IMG/VR virus record: IMGVR_UViG_3300020183_000023
Coordinates: 42,654-106,653 of that record
Strand: one strand, 5' to 3'
Length of the DNA: 64,000 bases
Source: a virus
Under the pieces are notes generated by a model. That model made no database searches. It saw nothing but the letters and a program-made list of their open reading frames with translations, and was not told the DNA's origin. This document shows, piece after piece, positions 42,698 to 52,912 of this stretch (position 1 is its first letter; each line of letters begins with the position of its first letter). The translations under genes were made by a program, and so were the position numbers.

Positions 42698-45544
42698 TTA
42701 CTCTGTAACACCAGTAGCACGGCGAGCGAGGACATCAACCGTGATGAACTCAACAGCTTCGACAGGAAATACACTAATTGTAACCTTGTATGTATTACCA
42801 TCAAGAATAATTGAATCAACACTAAATTGACGCAAAGCGCCTTGGGCAACAAAGCTAGATAAAACGTCTTGAATTGATTTAGATACAACCGATGGAGAAA
42901 CATCTGTTGTTCTTGAGCCAATAAAATTATCTAATGTGCTGCGAAGAGTTTTAACCGTTTCATCTACAACAAATTGAACATTCACTCGTTCAAAATACCA
43001 TCCCTTTGGATCATTTTGGCGAGAACGAGTTGAAAGATCTGGAGATTCCATGCGAACTCCAAATCCTGTAACTGATTTAAGAACAATTAAACCAGCTTCA
43101 ATTGCTTCGTCTAATTCTTTAGTATCTGCATCAAAATCTGGCACAAATACATCAGAAAATACGCTCAAATCACCAATATGTTTAATGTTTGAAACTTGGA
43201 AACTCTTTCTAAGAAGAGAAGTTCCGAGAATCGCTTGCGCACGACCGGCAGCTAGAGAACAAGCAAGCATCCAAGGTAAAAACCATTGGACATCGCCGTT
43301 TGAATTAATTGTTCTAGCTTGCTGAAATGCCATTTGAACACGTTCACAGCTTACTTCTGCAGCTTTTTGCCTTGCTGCCGCAAAAGAACTATGAACGCTG
43401 CAGATTGCAAATCTTTCACGTTGATATTGAATGCTGCTTGCGCTTAAAACATGGGCTTTAACCGCCGAATTAATAGAATCAATTGAATATACACTTGCTT
43501 GGTCTGTTAAACCATCTTCAATATCTTTACTAGAATCTCGACTAAACAACGGCACTACTTGAGAAACATCAATTTTCAAGGCCGCATCAAGAGCATTCTG
43601 TACTTCAATGTTTGAAGTTGCACCTACAGAACCGCCTTCTAAAAACTTTGGAGAAGAAAAAACATCAGGAAGTCCTGCAAATGCGGGAGATGCTGTGTTT
43701 TCTACCAAACTAATCAAACCAAAATTATTATCAACCAGTGATTTAAAATCAAAATAATCAGATTTAAGTAGTCCTGGGAATGCGTTTCCTGAATGGCCAG
43801 TACAAATTCCAACTGAATCAACTTGGTCAATCACAGAAGGACTAAGGCTTTTCCAACGAGCATCGGAAACACGTGCCTTATAACCAGTTTTAGTATTAAT
43901 AAATGCAATCAAATCACCGATTGTATTATATTTAGCTAATAAAACATCAAGGTTAGCGCCAGAACCACCGGAGACTGATGTTTTTAGCTTTTTGTCTTTT
44001 GTTACTGTAACTGTTGCAGTTGTTCCTTCATAGCCAAGCTCAAGAACTACACGGCCGCCTACTGGTGTATTTGGAAATTGAGCTCCGTCTGTTAATCTTG
44101 CAGAAACAATTCGGACTTGTTTTTCTGAAGAAGAACGAGAAATAACTGGGCCTTCTACTGTGCTGATACTATTTTCTTTAATATAAAATGGTGATGTTTG
44201 GCCATCAAGTGCTTGGACAGCTACAGATACAGGATTATTAGGGGCAGAACCTGTAATACATTTCTTAGCTTTAATAACCGATGCACCTGCAGAAGTTACA
44301 ATCCAAGCTCCAACGTTTTTTGATCCTGCGCCTTTTAAAACACTGTTTGATGGAACAACAAGCAATTCACCTAGTTTGGGTTGAACTGCAAATGCGCCAC
44401 TTGAAAGGACAAACGAACCTTCAGATCCACTTACACCCAAAGAAATAGAAGCTGAAATAGATACATTATTTGAAACAGCAGGTCTTTTAGAAGCTGACAT
44501 TAAAAATTTAGCTGCAGCGCCAATATCTCCACCGGCAACGTAGTATTCAATTGAAGCCGCGGCTCCGTCTTTTGTGGATTCTGTGACTTCAAAAGAAACT
44601 GGTGCATGCACCAATAATTCTGCATCAGCAACGGAACTCTGGCTACCAGAAACTAGACCAGATACAGATTCGCACTCTTGAATCGTGCGCTCGCCGGCAG
44701 AAGTGTTAGCTGTCAATCGATCCATAACGATTGTATTAGAAGTACGAGATTGAATCTCATAATTTCCGCAATTTTTTTCGTCTGCACCAGCGAGAGCGGA
44801 ACCTAGAGGAATATAAACAATGTCGCCGGCAACTACATCTGCGCCAAATGAACCTGAAGTTGAAACCGATACTCTTGTGGGATGTTGAAGATCAACAGAA
44901 AGAGTAAGAGTATCGCCAGCTGTCAAAAAAGATTTTAAAGCTCCGCCAGAAACAGAGAATCCATCAGCAGATGCATTAATTGTTGTAACCATTTCAGCGG
45001 GAGTCGCTTCAGAAGCTGCCAAAAAACTTTGCTCTTCGCCACCGTTAGCGCGAACCATAAGGCCAGCCGCACCAGATCCCATTAAATATCTAACTGTTTT
45101 TTTAGGTTTAATTTCGGCTGCTGCTTCTTTAATTTGAACAGAAATAGAATTTCCGTCTTCGCCATATTCTGCAGCGGCAATAGTCGCATAAAGGCTTGCA
45201 CCTCTAAGAAGATTAGAAGACGCTAATCCTGAACTATTAGTTTTATAAACAAACAAACTATTAACAGCGCCAGTGAAAACCGGACTTGCTTGGTTTGAAA
45301 ATAGCATTCTAGCCGCATCTACTATTGGACCTGAGCCATAATAGTTCTTGACAGATTGATAATCTGTGAAGAACGTTCTATTAAGATCTAAAAGCGCACC
45401 GGGAACACCTTTAGTTGCTTCGCCAATAATAAGAATGTTACGTGGACCAGGGGCGACATTAGTGAGGTTATCTTCAACTTTTACAGAAGAATAAACTCCA
45501 GGAACAACAACCCTCGTTCCATTAATTACAGCGGATAAAGTCAT
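42698..45544 (-). CDS. Tail sheath protein
   Basis: A 948-residue contractile-tail sheath subunit. The N-terminus has VVPGVYSSVKVEDNLTNVAPGPRN-like sequence with ILIIGEATKG, typical of sheath starts. The C-terminus, with TGFGVRMESPDLST, the NVQFVVDETVKTLRSTLDNF segment and a final beta-strand VTISVFPVEAVEF, matches the conserved gp18-like end. The middle (about 200-600) is an expanded, surface-exposed insertion, so the protein is much longer than T4 gp18. It defines the phage as a myovirus. It has its own terminator. Confidence 0.88.
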   Translation of the reverse strand: MTLSAVINGTRVVVPGVYSSVKVEDNLTNVAPGPRNILIIGEATKGVPGALLDLNRTFFTDYQSVKNYYGSGPIVDAARMLFSNQASPVFTGAVNSLFVYKTNSSGLASSNLLRGASLYATIAAAEYGEDGNSISVQIKEAAAEIKPKKTVRYLMGSGAAGLMVRANGGEEQSFLAASEATPAEMVTTINASADGFSVSGGALKSFLTAGDTLTLSVDLQHPTRVSVSTSGSFGADVVAGDIVYIPLGSALAGADEKNCGNYEIQSRTSNTIVMDRLTANTSAGERTIQECESVSGLVSGSQSSVADAELLVHAPVSFEVTESTKDGAAASIEYYVAGGDIGAAAKFLMSASKRPAVSNNVSISASISLGVSGSEGSFVLSSGAFAVQPKLGELLVVPSNSVLKGAGSKNVGAWIVTSAGASVIKAKKCITGSAPNNPVSVAVQALDGQTSPFYIKENSISTVEGPVISRSSSEKQVRIVSARLTDGAQFPNTPVGGRVVLELGYEGTTATVTVTKDKKLKTSVSGGSGANLDVLLAKYNTIGDLIAFINTKTGYKARVSDARWKSLSPSVIDQVDSVGICTGHSGNAFPGLLKSDYFDFKSLVDNNFGLISLVENTASPAFAGLPDVFSSPKFLEGGSVGATSNIEVQNALDAALKIDVSQVVPLFSRDSSKDIEDGLTDQASVYSIDSINSAVKAHVLSASSIQYQRERFAICSVHSSFAAARQKAAEVSCERVQMAFQQARTINSNGDVQWFLPWMLACSLAAGRAQAILGTSLLRKSFQVSNIKHIGDLSVFSDVFVPDFDADTKELDEAIEAGLIVLKSVTGFGVRMESPDLSTRSRQNDPKGWYFERVNVQFVVDETVKTLRSTLDNFIGSRTTDVSPSVVSKSIQDVLSSFVAQGALRQFSVDSIILDGNTYKVTISVFPVEAVEFITVDVLARRATGVTE

Positions 45545-45621
45545 CGAAAAAACCTCGTCTAAGGTTAAGAATAGTATCTAAAATATTATATTCAATATAT
45601 TAATGATACTTTTATTTTTGC

Positions 45622-45888
45622 TTACTTAAGAATATACCCGTATTGTTTCATAACATCGAGCATTTGTTCTTCTGTACCAATTATTGGATAACCTTTGTGA
45701 TTACAAAAAGCAACTAATCCGCTAAGATGATTTGGTTTAAATTTAGGAATAAATTTATCAGCATGCATGCTAGCAACTTGTTCTAAGCTCAACAATTGTG
45801 GAGTTTGCTCAGTTGCTTCACTGGCTTTATTTTCTTGAACGTCGATTTGTTCTTCAACAATCTTTTTCGATTTTTTTTCTTTTGCCAT
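45622..45888 (-). CDS. Hypothetical small protein
   Basis: An 88-residue protein with a Lys/Glu-rich start and a compact C-terminal half (FKPNHLSGLVAFCNHKGYPI). Not recognised. It lies between the ClpP-like gene and the sheath gene, so it may be a tail or head accessory. Confidence 0.5.
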   Translation of the reverse strand: MAKEKKSKKIVEEQIDVQENKASEATEQTPQLLSLEQVASMHADKFIPKFKPNHLSGLVAFCNHKGYPIIGTEEQMLDVMKQYGYILK

Positions 45889-45926
45889 TTTTTAAAACCC
45901 TTTATAGAAAAAAGTAATTAATAAAA

Positions 45927-46505
45927 TTATTTTTTGGTATCAACGCATTCTTCGTAAAAGAATGGTTCAATAATACCAATTCTGTTAACTATATTATACG
46001 CCACAGCTTTTTTAGCATCGAAAAACATGTCTGGCGTTTTGTTTCTGTTAAAATCTTGAATAAATTTTTTAAAATTTTTAGTGCCCATGTATTTTTCCAT
46101 GTATCCTAAAAATGATTTTTCTTGATTTTGAAGATTTTCAATATCTTTTTTTGCTTTTTCAAAATCTGTATCTTCAAAATTAACTAGATAGTTATGATGC
46201 ATAAACTGAGCTTCTGGCCAAGCCACTCGCTCTTCACCAATACAAGCTAGAATCACGCCGTAGCTCTGAGCCATTGCCATGACTTGTGTTTTGATTGGTT
46301 TTTTACTTGAATTTAATAGAGGAACTAAAGGGCGGGCAAAATCGATGTCAGAAGAACCTGTACAGTTAATATTCATTAATATCCATGAGACGTTTGGATC
46401 GTTCTGCAATTCATAAAAACGAGTATATACATATTGCAATTCTTTAAAAGAACCAATATCCTCTGGAATCCAAAGAATGTTATTTTTTATAACCTTGTTT
46501 GCCAT
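45927..46505 (-). CDS. ClpP-like serine protease
   Basis: A 192-residue ClpP/crotonase-fold protein. The catalytic Ser lies in AMAQSYGVILACIG (S81), the His in AQFMHHN (H103 or H104), and the FFDAKKAVAYNIVNRIG end is characteristic of ClpP, with an Asp in the preceding loop (D159) able to complete the triad. In phages such enzymes mature capsid or tail proteins. A herpes-type prohead protease is also encoded at 50972, so this one may act on other substrates. Located among tail genes. Confidence 0.75.
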   Translation of the reverse strand: MANKVIKNNILWIPEDIGSFKELQYVYTRFYELQNDPNVSWILMNINCTGSSDIDFARPLVPLLNSSKKPIKTQVMAMAQSYGVILACIGEERVAWPEAQFMHHNYLVNFEDTDFEKAKKDIENLQNQEKSFLGYMEKYMGTKNFKKFIQDFNRNKTPDMFFDAKKAVAYNIVNRIGIIEPFFYEECVDTKK

Positions 46506-46556
46506 TAGATAGTTTCCTGATCGTATGCAACGACAGTATCTTCCTCTACCTTCTGT

Positions 46557-47420
46557 TTAGTTTTTTACAGATAACTGTATTTTGTCCACACCTTTCGATT
46601 CTGTAATAATCCATTGCTCTTGTAAAGAGCCATTTATTGTGTGTTGTGTGATCCATACGTTTGATTCTGGGAAATCTGCACTTCTACTAAGAGCAGAATG
46701 AGAAAAGGTAACGTCTTCCATTCCGTTTTCAATCAAGTAAATACGACTTTGTTTCAGTAAAAATCTAATAATGCAAGAAATTAATTCAGATAATTCAGGA
46801 TCGCCTGCGACGTTAACATAAACGGTGATTCTTACTCTGTCAAATGAACTTCCGACTATCAAATTTTTTGAATCTAGACAACTAACGGCTTTCCAATTTA
46901 TCAACGGTTGCGTTTTATCTGCTTTTACGTCTAAAACAATAACAAAATCGCCATTTTTGTCAGTTTCAAAATTAATAATTTGAGATTGAAACTTTTTATT
47001 TTTGACTATTAATCTACGCCAGATCTTATTTTGCAAATTCAAATCTTTGCTAACTATCAGATTACCTTCATCTGTGATATTTTTTATATCAAATGACGCA
47101 TAACTTTTTTGTTCTATGCTCATTCTATGAGTTTCGCCATAATCGCCAATGAATTGGCGTTCTTCGGAACCGCCTTCGTAAGTTACACAGATATTTGGTA
47201 ATTTATCAATATCAAGACGATACCCTAACGTGTAATGAAATTCATTTTCCATAATCCATTTGATAGCCATGTCAATATATGGCGCACCATATACATCATT
47301 CATTTCATCATTTAAACAAAACCCCCTAAGCAAAAATTCTAAATGTTCGGGTTTTTCTCGTAAAAAAGAAAGTTGCTTTTTTAGATATTGGAGTATGTAT
47401 AGGTGGGGAAGTAATATCAT
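46557..47420 (-). CDS. Putative virion (tail or baseplate) protein
   Basis: I choose the ATG at 47420 (287 residues), which overlaps the preceding stop as ATGA and follows a GGAG site; the longer frame runs into the upstream gene. The protein is beta-rich with no recognised motif. Between tail-completion-like and ClpP-like genes, it is probably a structural tail or neck component. Confidence 0.5.
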   Translation of the reverse strand: MILLPHLYILQYLKKQLSFLREKPEHLEFLLRGFCLNDEMNDVYGAPYIDMAIKWIMENEFHYTLGYRLDIDKLPNICVTYEGGSEERQFIGDYGETHRMSIEQKSYASFDIKNITDEGNLIVSKDLNLQNKIWRRLIVKNKKFQSQIINFETDKNGDFVIVLDVKADKTQPLINWKAVSCLDSKNLIVGSSFDRVRITVYVNVAGDPELSELISCIIRFLLKQSRIYLIENGMEDVTFSHSALSRSADFPESNVWITQHTINGSLQEQWIITESKGVDKIQLSVKN

Positions 47421-48265
47421 AAATCTCCAAATGCTTCTGCTAAAAGAGAATCCAAAGTATCGGCAAATAATCGCTCTTCGTTCTCGTTCTTCCAATCAAT
47501 TATCTTCTTATAAATTTCTTTTCCTGAAAAGCCAGGATGATTCCATGCGGCTGAGCCATGTTTTGCGCTTACTGTTCTAAATATTACATACTTTGTTTTA
47601 ACAACTTTTTGTGTTTTGGCCGCTGCTTCGAAGGTTTCTTCTTTAATGAGCGTTCCAAGGTCTAGAGGATTTTTGGCTATTGACCTTTTTATCGAGCGTC
47701 CTTCGGCATCTTTTGCATCTTCTAAAAAAGAAAATTTTGTTTTTTGTAAAACCGTATTTATTTTTGATTGAATTTCAATTTCTTTTGATGTTAAGACAGT
47801 CTTTTTTGCCTCGGTAGAGGCTGTTCTTGATGCAATTCTTTGAAATGTATCCATTTTTGAATCTAGGGAACCGGCGTCGTGTCTCAAAGGTACGGTTTTA
47901 TACGGGAACCCTTTTTTAGATATTTTTACATTTCCCGTTGCTAATAATTTTTCCTTCATACTGAAGGGCTGTATTCCAGATTCTAAATATCCAATGACTG
48001 GGGTTACTGGCGAAAAGAAAACAGCGTTTTCATTCCCCGTAGAAATAACTCTAAATGATGCAATATAATTTGCGGCTACGCTTGGATCATCTACACTTTG
48101 AATGACAATTGCAAAAATTGCCTGTTCTATCTTTGTTTTTACGATTTCTCTAGCAATTTTTTGTAAATCTCGTCGGATTTCTTCCCGCTCGACTGATTCC
48201 AGATATTCTAGATACTCTTGATAGAATGCATATTCTTCGTATAATCTATCTATCTTGCGTTTCAC
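47417..48265 (-). CDS. Putative tail-completion / neck protein
   Basis: A 282-residue protein with an N-terminal coiled coil. A middle segment PVIGYLESGIQPFSMKEKLL and KKGFPYKTVPLRH, and a later SAKHGSAAWNHPGFSG, resemble HK97 gp10-like/virion-morphogenesis proteins, where a W-x-H-P-G motif recurs. Such proteins close the head-tail joint. The next gene is translationally coupled to it. Confidence 0.55.
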   Translation of the reverse strand: MKRKIDRLYEEYAFYQEYLEYLESVEREEIRRDLQKIAREIVKTKIEQAIFAIVIQSVDDPSVAANYIASFRVISTGNENAVFFSPVTPVIGYLESGIQPFSMKEKLLATGNVKISKKGFPYKTVPLRHDAGSLDSKMDTFQRIASRTASTEAKKTVLTSKEIEIQSKINTVLQKTKFSFLEDAKDAEGRSIKRSIAKNPLDLGTLIKEETFEAAAKTQKVVKTKYVIFRTVSAKHGSAAWNHPGFSGKEIYKKIIDWKNENEERLFADTLDSLLAEAFGDL

Positions 48266-48357
48266 TTCCCCTCCTGAGCTTTCCTAATATATATCCCCAT
48301 ATTATATAAAGCCAACTGTGAAACACTACTAGATAATTGACTAATAGTCAAGAAATA

Positions 48358-48963
48358 TTAAGTACCACTCAATAGATTATTCTTGACTAACTCTAGAACT
48401 TGTTTTTCTTGATCTGATAGTCCAGAACAAGATTCCATAATTTTTTGAAGAACGTTTTCTCCGGCGTCTTCGGACGCTACTACACCCATCATTGCAGATA
48501 CGGCTTCAAGAAGAGATTGAGGTTTAGCTTCTTCAACATTCTTTTCCATTGGCTCTGCAGAGGTTGGTAATTCAGCCGCTTTATTTTCTTCTTGAGCAGT
48601 TAAAGCCATGGCCAATTCTTCTTGGTGAGATTTCTTGTCTTTTTGCATAGTTCTTTTTAACATGCCAACTTCGCGTTTCAGGTCTTGAATTTTATTAAAA
48701 AGAATTTCAAGATCTTTAGGAATCAGTTCTTTATCACGCAAGGCTTTAAAATCATGATAATTAAGCTGATCGTGCAAAATTAAATCGCCTAAATCCTCTG
48801 GCATGACATCTCTTGACTCTAATAAATGTAAAAAATTTGGTACATTAGTCATTTTTTTATCTAAAAGGCTGTATAGTCCTTTTTCATTTTCGCCGTGACC
48901 ATAATAAACAGGTTTATCGTGCATAGTGTAAATTTTCATACTAAGAATTTTTGGTTCTTTCAT
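48358..48963 (-). CDS. Hypothetical coiled-coil protein
   Basis: A 201-residue protein with an N-terminal mixed domain (KIYTMHDKPVYYGHG), a central Lys-rich coiled coil and an acidic Ala/Glu/Pro linker before a last helix. AAGGAG supports the start at 48963. Unknown role in the virion gene block; adaptor or chaperone-like by appearance. Confidence 0.5.
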   Translation of the reverse strand: MKEPKILSMKIYTMHDKPVYYGHGENEKGLYSLLDKKMTNVPNFLHLLESRDVMPEDLGDLILHDQLNYHDFKALRDKELIPKDLEILFNKIQDLKREVGMLKRTMQKDKKSHQEELAMALTAQEENKAAELPTSAEPMEKNVEEAKPQSLLEAVSAMMGVVASEDAGENVLQKIMESCSGLSDQEKQVLELVKNNLLSGT

Positions 48964-48965
48964 AA

Positions 48966-49838
48966 TTAACTCCTTGAATTATTAGTTCTTTCAGGTTCTA
49001 TATTTTTAGGCCATTCTGGTAAATCAATTCCAGACGAATCAATCCACAACATTTTTAACACAGCAGATCCTGCTACGTAAGTAGGAAAACTAGGTTTAGA
49101 ATCGTTTCCAAATTCATTCATAAACACAGTTCTAAAAACTCTGGGCGTAGATAAAACAGAAAAGTACGGCTTTGTCCAATAAACAACTGAAAGAGTTTCA
49201 CCACGCCCCTTATTTGAATCCCAATTTGGTTTTTTTCCAATCCATTCGATCATATTATTTGTAATAGCAAAATCAATATTATTTTCATATCTATTATTTC
49301 GTCCATCTACTAAATAATCGACGTCTATTATAGGAAATTTTAATCTTTGTAGACCATTTGGTTTGTATTCAAATAATTCTTGAGTAAGAACAGTGACACC
49401 ATTATCAACTGTGATAATGTCATTTTTTCTCAAATAAACACGCTCTAAATCTGGTCTATCTTCTTCATAATATGTTGTGTAATTAACTGCTGAGATTGCA
49501 TGAGAGCCATGCACGCCTTGGATAATATACTGGTCTTGCCAATTTAATTGCTGTATTGCAATATAAAAAGGTTTTGGATCATAAAGATTATAACCAGGAA
49601 TGTCAGTTTCTGTGTCTAAAAATACGCCCGCAGCGGGAGTTTCTCGAGATGCAACTAAAGCATGGCGCCAATGTGTGGCCTTAAACCCTTTTGATCGTAC
49701 TAGATTATCATGGGCATCATTACTAAAAATACCGCCCGGAACAGCGGGTCCATGTGGATGGACTCCACCAGGCAGACCACGATATTCATTTGGTGTTTTT
49801 ATCCCAATCAAAAAATTTGGGGGTTTTTTATCGGCCAT
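48966..49838 (-). CDS. Putative virion structural protein
   Basis: A 290-residue protein with a Pro/Gly/His-rich N-terminus (GLPGGVHPHGPAVPGG) and a beta-rich body with many aromatic residues and a VVYWTKPYFSVLSTPRVFRT strand region. No enzyme motif. First gene of the minus-strand tail block, so a neck, head-completion or tail-terminator role is plausible. Confidence 0.5.
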   Translation of the reverse strand: MADKKPPNFLIGIKTPNEYRGLPGGVHPHGPAVPGGIFSNDAHDNLVRSKGFKATHWRHALVASRETPAAGVFLDTETDIPGYNLYDPKPFYIAIQQLNWQDQYIIQGVHGSHAISAVNYTTYYEEDRPDLERVYLRKNDIITVDNGVTVLTQELFEYKPNGLQRLKFPIIDVDYLVDGRNNRYENNIDFAITNNMIEWIGKKPNWDSNKGRGETLSVVYWTKPYFSVLSTPRVFRTVFMNEFGNDSKPSFPTYVAGSAVLKMLWIDSSGIDLPEWPKNIEPERTNNSRS

Positions 49839-49934
49839 GAATTACCTCTTATCTTTTATTATCACACATAATTTAACAGGGGGCATACATTGTATTTAAT
49901 TACAAATGATACATACTATTAAAAATAAACTCTC

Positions 49935-50495
49935 ATGGCGGGGGTAATCTTGCAAAGCAAGCATTCTTTCGAAATTTATCTTGTTCGCTCTAATCCTCTT
50001 TACGAAAACTTACCACGAATATTTATCGCAAAAATAAAAAATGAAAAAATATCATGGGTTTATGAAATTGATGAAATTCAAGAAAGACTATTTGATAATG
50101 AATTTTGTTCAGAAGAAGCCGAGCATCTTGGAACTATTGAAAATTTAAATCACGATGAATTGTCAGCCGTGATTCGGCATCCAAAGAAAAATGAATTGAT
50201 TAATTTTGAATTAACTCAAAAATTAATGTGGATGTTTGAAACTTTGATGGGCGATCATATGAAAGTAAAAATTGGTAGCGTTGTTCATTTAGCAAAACCT
50301 AAGAAATTTACTAGAACACCGGAGATGGACTTAGCTGAACAAGAAGAAATGCGCCGTAAAATTGAAAACATAGAGCACAAAAATAAAACTATGCGCCGGC
50401 GCCAAGATGAATTATACCTGTCTGAAGAAGAGGTAGAAGAATATGTATTCAAAAATCGCAAAAACAATCGTAGCATCCATAATTCAAAAAACTAA
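49935..50495 (+). CDS. Hypothetical protein
   Basis: A 186-residue protein with a beta-rich N-terminus and a long charged C-terminal helix. It overlaps the next gene by 53 bases. T4-like vertex or internal proteins have similar layouts, but no family is recognised. It is first in the plus-strand late block. Confidence 0.5.
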   Translation: MAGVILQSKHSFEIYLVRSNPLYENLPRIFIAKIKNEKISWVYEIDEIQERLFDNEFCSEEAEHLGTIENLNHDELSAVIRHPKKNELINFELTQKLMWMFETLMGDHMKVKIGSVVHLAKPKKFTRTPEMDLAEQEEMRRKIENIEHKNKTMRRRQDELYLSEEEVEEYVFKNRKNNRSIHNSKN

Positions 50496-50940
50496 TAGTT
50501 TGGAAGATGCCCCAATTTTAGAAGAATTAGAAGCCGCCGGTGTAGACAATAATTTATTGGCTGAAGTTGTAGATTTTTTAGATCGTTGTAATCTAATCTA
50601 TGAATCTGGTATACCAAGTTATGCAACAGAGATTGCAAAAAACAATATTTCTTCTTTAAAAAGAAAAATTTTAATCTCTAATCATCAAGATAAGTCATTA
50701 GAATATGAACTAAAAATGTTAAATCAACCAAGTAAAATTTATTTAGGCGTTAGCTATAATAAAAAGAACGAAAATATTTATGTTAAATCAGATAGTGGCG
50801 AGATTTTAACTATTAAAAAGCTTAATTCTTTAGAAGATTTAAACGCTCATATTGCATCTCATAGTGACCTAGCAGTATACTTTAATGGTGAATTAGTTTT
50901 TATTGATAAAAATACTTCAGGGTATAATAATTTACAATAG
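50443..50940 (+). CDS. Hypothetical protein
   Basis: A 165-residue helical, acidic protein with a C-terminal beta hairpin (YFNGELVFIDKN). Not recognised. It lies directly before the prohead protease gene. Confidence 0.5.
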   Translation: MYSKIAKTIVASIIQKTNSLEDAPILEELEAAGVDNNLLAEVVDFLDRCNLIYESGIPSYATEIAKNNISSLKRKILISNHQDKSLEYELKMLNQPSKIYLGVSYNKKNENIYVKSDSGEILTIKKLNSLEDLNAHIASHSDLAVYFNGELVFIDKNTSGYNNLQ

Positions 50941-50971
50941 TATATCACCTATGAAGTGCTAAGGAGCCTCC

Positions 50972-51733
50972 GTGCTTATTTATGGAATAGCCGCAACTGA
51001 AACAAAAGACAGAACCGGCGAATCAATTGATTTAAACGGCATGGATATTGCAGATATTCGTTTATTAAATGATGAGCACAGTTCGGATAGATTCTTTGAA
51101 ATTCTTGGCTATATTGATTTAGCAAAAAAAATCTATTCAGAAAAAGATTGTGAAGATGAATTTCAAATAAAATGCTGGAACTCATTAAAAAAACCTTTTT
51201 TATACATATCTGGCAAGTTGATGGACGATCACCCAAATGCACAAAGTGCATCTTCGCTAATCAAATTTAGTATGCAAAATCCAAATTATCCAGTTGGGTT
51301 GTCTGTAGAAGGTATGACAATAGAAAGACAAGGACAAAAACTTGTCAAAACTAAAGTAAAAAATGTTTCTTTAACTATTAAACCCGCAAATCCAGAATGT
51401 AAAATCTTTTCAAAAACAGATTTAACAAAAAGTTTTGATAAAGTAGATCTTCCCGAGAAATATAAAAATATTCATGAATCAAGAAAGCAATTCCGAGAGC
51501 TTCCTTCTAAGCGCATGAGGCTCTTAGCAAAAAGTGAATTGCTTAATGATTTAGTCAGTCTTGCAAAATCTGGCGATAATTTACAAATTTCTGGCGCTAC
51601 TATTATGAAGTGCTGGAATTGCGGGGAAGGTAAAGCGTTTTTAAAGAGCAGATTGCCAAACCGCTGCCCTGCTTGCAATGAACGATTTACTATGTCTGAT
51701 ATTTATAAAGCTTTATGTTCTAAAGATGAATAA
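50972..51733 (+). CDS. Prohead core protease, with C-terminal zinc ribbon
   Basis: The start is a GTG at 50972 with an AAGGAG site. This 253-residue protein begins LIYGIAATETKDRTGE and contains NDEH (H36), a KLMDDHPNAQSASSLI segment and YPVGLSVEGMTIE, in which S111 fits the catalytic Ser of assemblin-fold proteases such as T4 gp21. The segment NVSLTIKPANPEC is also typical. These enzymes cut scaffold and capsid precursors during head maturation. The C-terminus adds a zinc ribbon (CWNC and CPAC), not usual for the family. Confidence 0.68.
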   Translation: MLIYGIAATETKDRTGESIDLNGMDIADIRLLNDEHSSDRFFEILGYIDLAKKIYSEKDCEDEFQIKCWNSLKKPFLYISGKLMDDHPNAQSASSLIKFSMQNPNYPVGLSVEGMTIERQGQKLVKTKVKNVSLTIKPANPECKIFSKTDLTKSFDKVDLPEKYKNIHESRKQFRELPSKRMRLLAKSELLNDLVSLAKSGDNLQISGATIMKCWNCGEGKAFLKSRLPNRCPACNERFTMSDIYKALCSKDE

Positions 51734-51747
51734 GAGGGCTCAAGAAA

Positions 51748-52152
51748 ATGTCTTCAGGATTATTTGTACGAGATAACTCTAGGCTAAGAAGCGAATATTC
51801 GGAGCTTTGGGCCCCAGGAGCAACTTCTGTGCCCGCAGGTGCTGCTCTGTTACCATTAACTGCTATTGATGCTGCTAATGCAAAACGTTTGATTAAAACT
51901 TCGCAGGAATCAAAAATACTGTATATTCACAACGGTATGAATGTAGAGCTAGATATCTGGGTATCGTCTAACGATCTAAGCCAAACAAAACAAAGATGGA
52001 TGTCTATTGGGCCAGGGCAAGCGTTCAATTTTGACTTAGCTTCTAACAACCTTTTATTAGAAGCTGGTGCTGAAATCTATGTGAGTTACAGTGGTGGTGG
52101 ATCTGCTCTTTCTTATCCAAACACCCGTATTCGTTTATTTACATGGGGTTAA
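51748..52152 (+). CDS. Putative virion decoration protein
   Basis: A 134-residue protein predicted to be a single beta sandwich (strands SKILYIHNG, LDIWVSSND, EIYVSYSGG, TRIRLFTWG). It follows the prohead protease by 14 bases. A small head or tail decoration protein is likely; not recognised by family. Confidence 0.5.
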   Translation: MSSGLFVRDNSRLRSEYSELWAPGATSVPAGAALLPLTAIDAANAKRLIKTSQESKILYIHNGMNVELDIWVSSNDLSQTKQRWMSIGPGQAFNFDLASNNLLLEAGAEIYVSYSGGGSALSYPNTRIRLFTWG

Positions 52153-52155
52153 TCA

Positions 52156-52896
52156 ATGGGCGGTTATGCAATTAATTTTCCCCCTAGTTTTGAGTTAACT
52201 CAAGCAAATAGCTCTACTATTGGCGGACTTTCAGATCAAATTATTTTTAATTGCACAGGCTTGAATGCTCTTCGTATTCAAGCAATCGGTGCATCTCCAA
52301 TGGATAGTATTTCAGTTTTTGTTTCAATGGATGGAATTAATTATTCTGCCGTGCAAACAATTTTAGGAAATACGCCGTTCTTTTGCAGCGTGCATAACTG
52401 GGTTTATGCAAAAATAAAACCGGACAATTTTACTGGTACGCCATATCAAATTTTTTGGAAGGGCGATACAAGTAACATCTCTCCAAAAATTAACCAAGAT
52501 GGCTCTCTAAACGTAAATATTTCTGCAACTTCCGTTGAAGATTCAGATATTGCCCGCAATTTTTTCGGTTCTGTAAATGGTGTACCTGCAAATGTTGAAA
52601 CTCAAATTGTGCAGTACACGGTTCCTGCTGGTAAACGGGCTGTGATTGTCAGAGCAGAATACTCTGGTGAACAAATCGGTTTATATAAAGTTTATATCGA
52701 TAACATTCAACAAGCCGCTAGAAGAACTCATCATGGCATTGGATTAACTGGACAATTTGAATTTACTGATGCAATTTCTTCTGGTATGATTGCACCATCT
52801 GGTTCTACTGTCAAAGTAACTGTAATACATGGTCGCCCAGGCTTAGGTCAGTTTGATGCAAGAATCCAAATCGTTGAACAAATAACAACTGTGTAA
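52156..52896 (+). CDS. Putative virion structural protein
   Basis: A 246-residue protein of two beta domains, with an AGKRAVIVRAEYSG-type segment common in phage tail or head-spike proteins. It follows the previous gene after three bases. No catalytic motif. Confidence 0.5.
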   Translation: MGGYAINFPPSFELTQANSSTIGGLSDQIIFNCTGLNALRIQAIGASPMDSISVFVSMDGINYSAVQTILGNTPFFCSVHNWVYAKIKPDNFTGTPYQIFWKGDTSNISPKINQDGSLNVNISATSVEDSDIARNFFGSVNGVPANVETQIVQYTVPAGKRAVIVRAEYSGEQIGLYKVYIDNIQQAARRTHHGIGLTGQFEFTDAISSGMIAPSGSTVKVTVIHGRPGLGQFDARIQIVEQITTV

Positions 52897-52912
52897 TAGG
52901 GATATATTAAAA

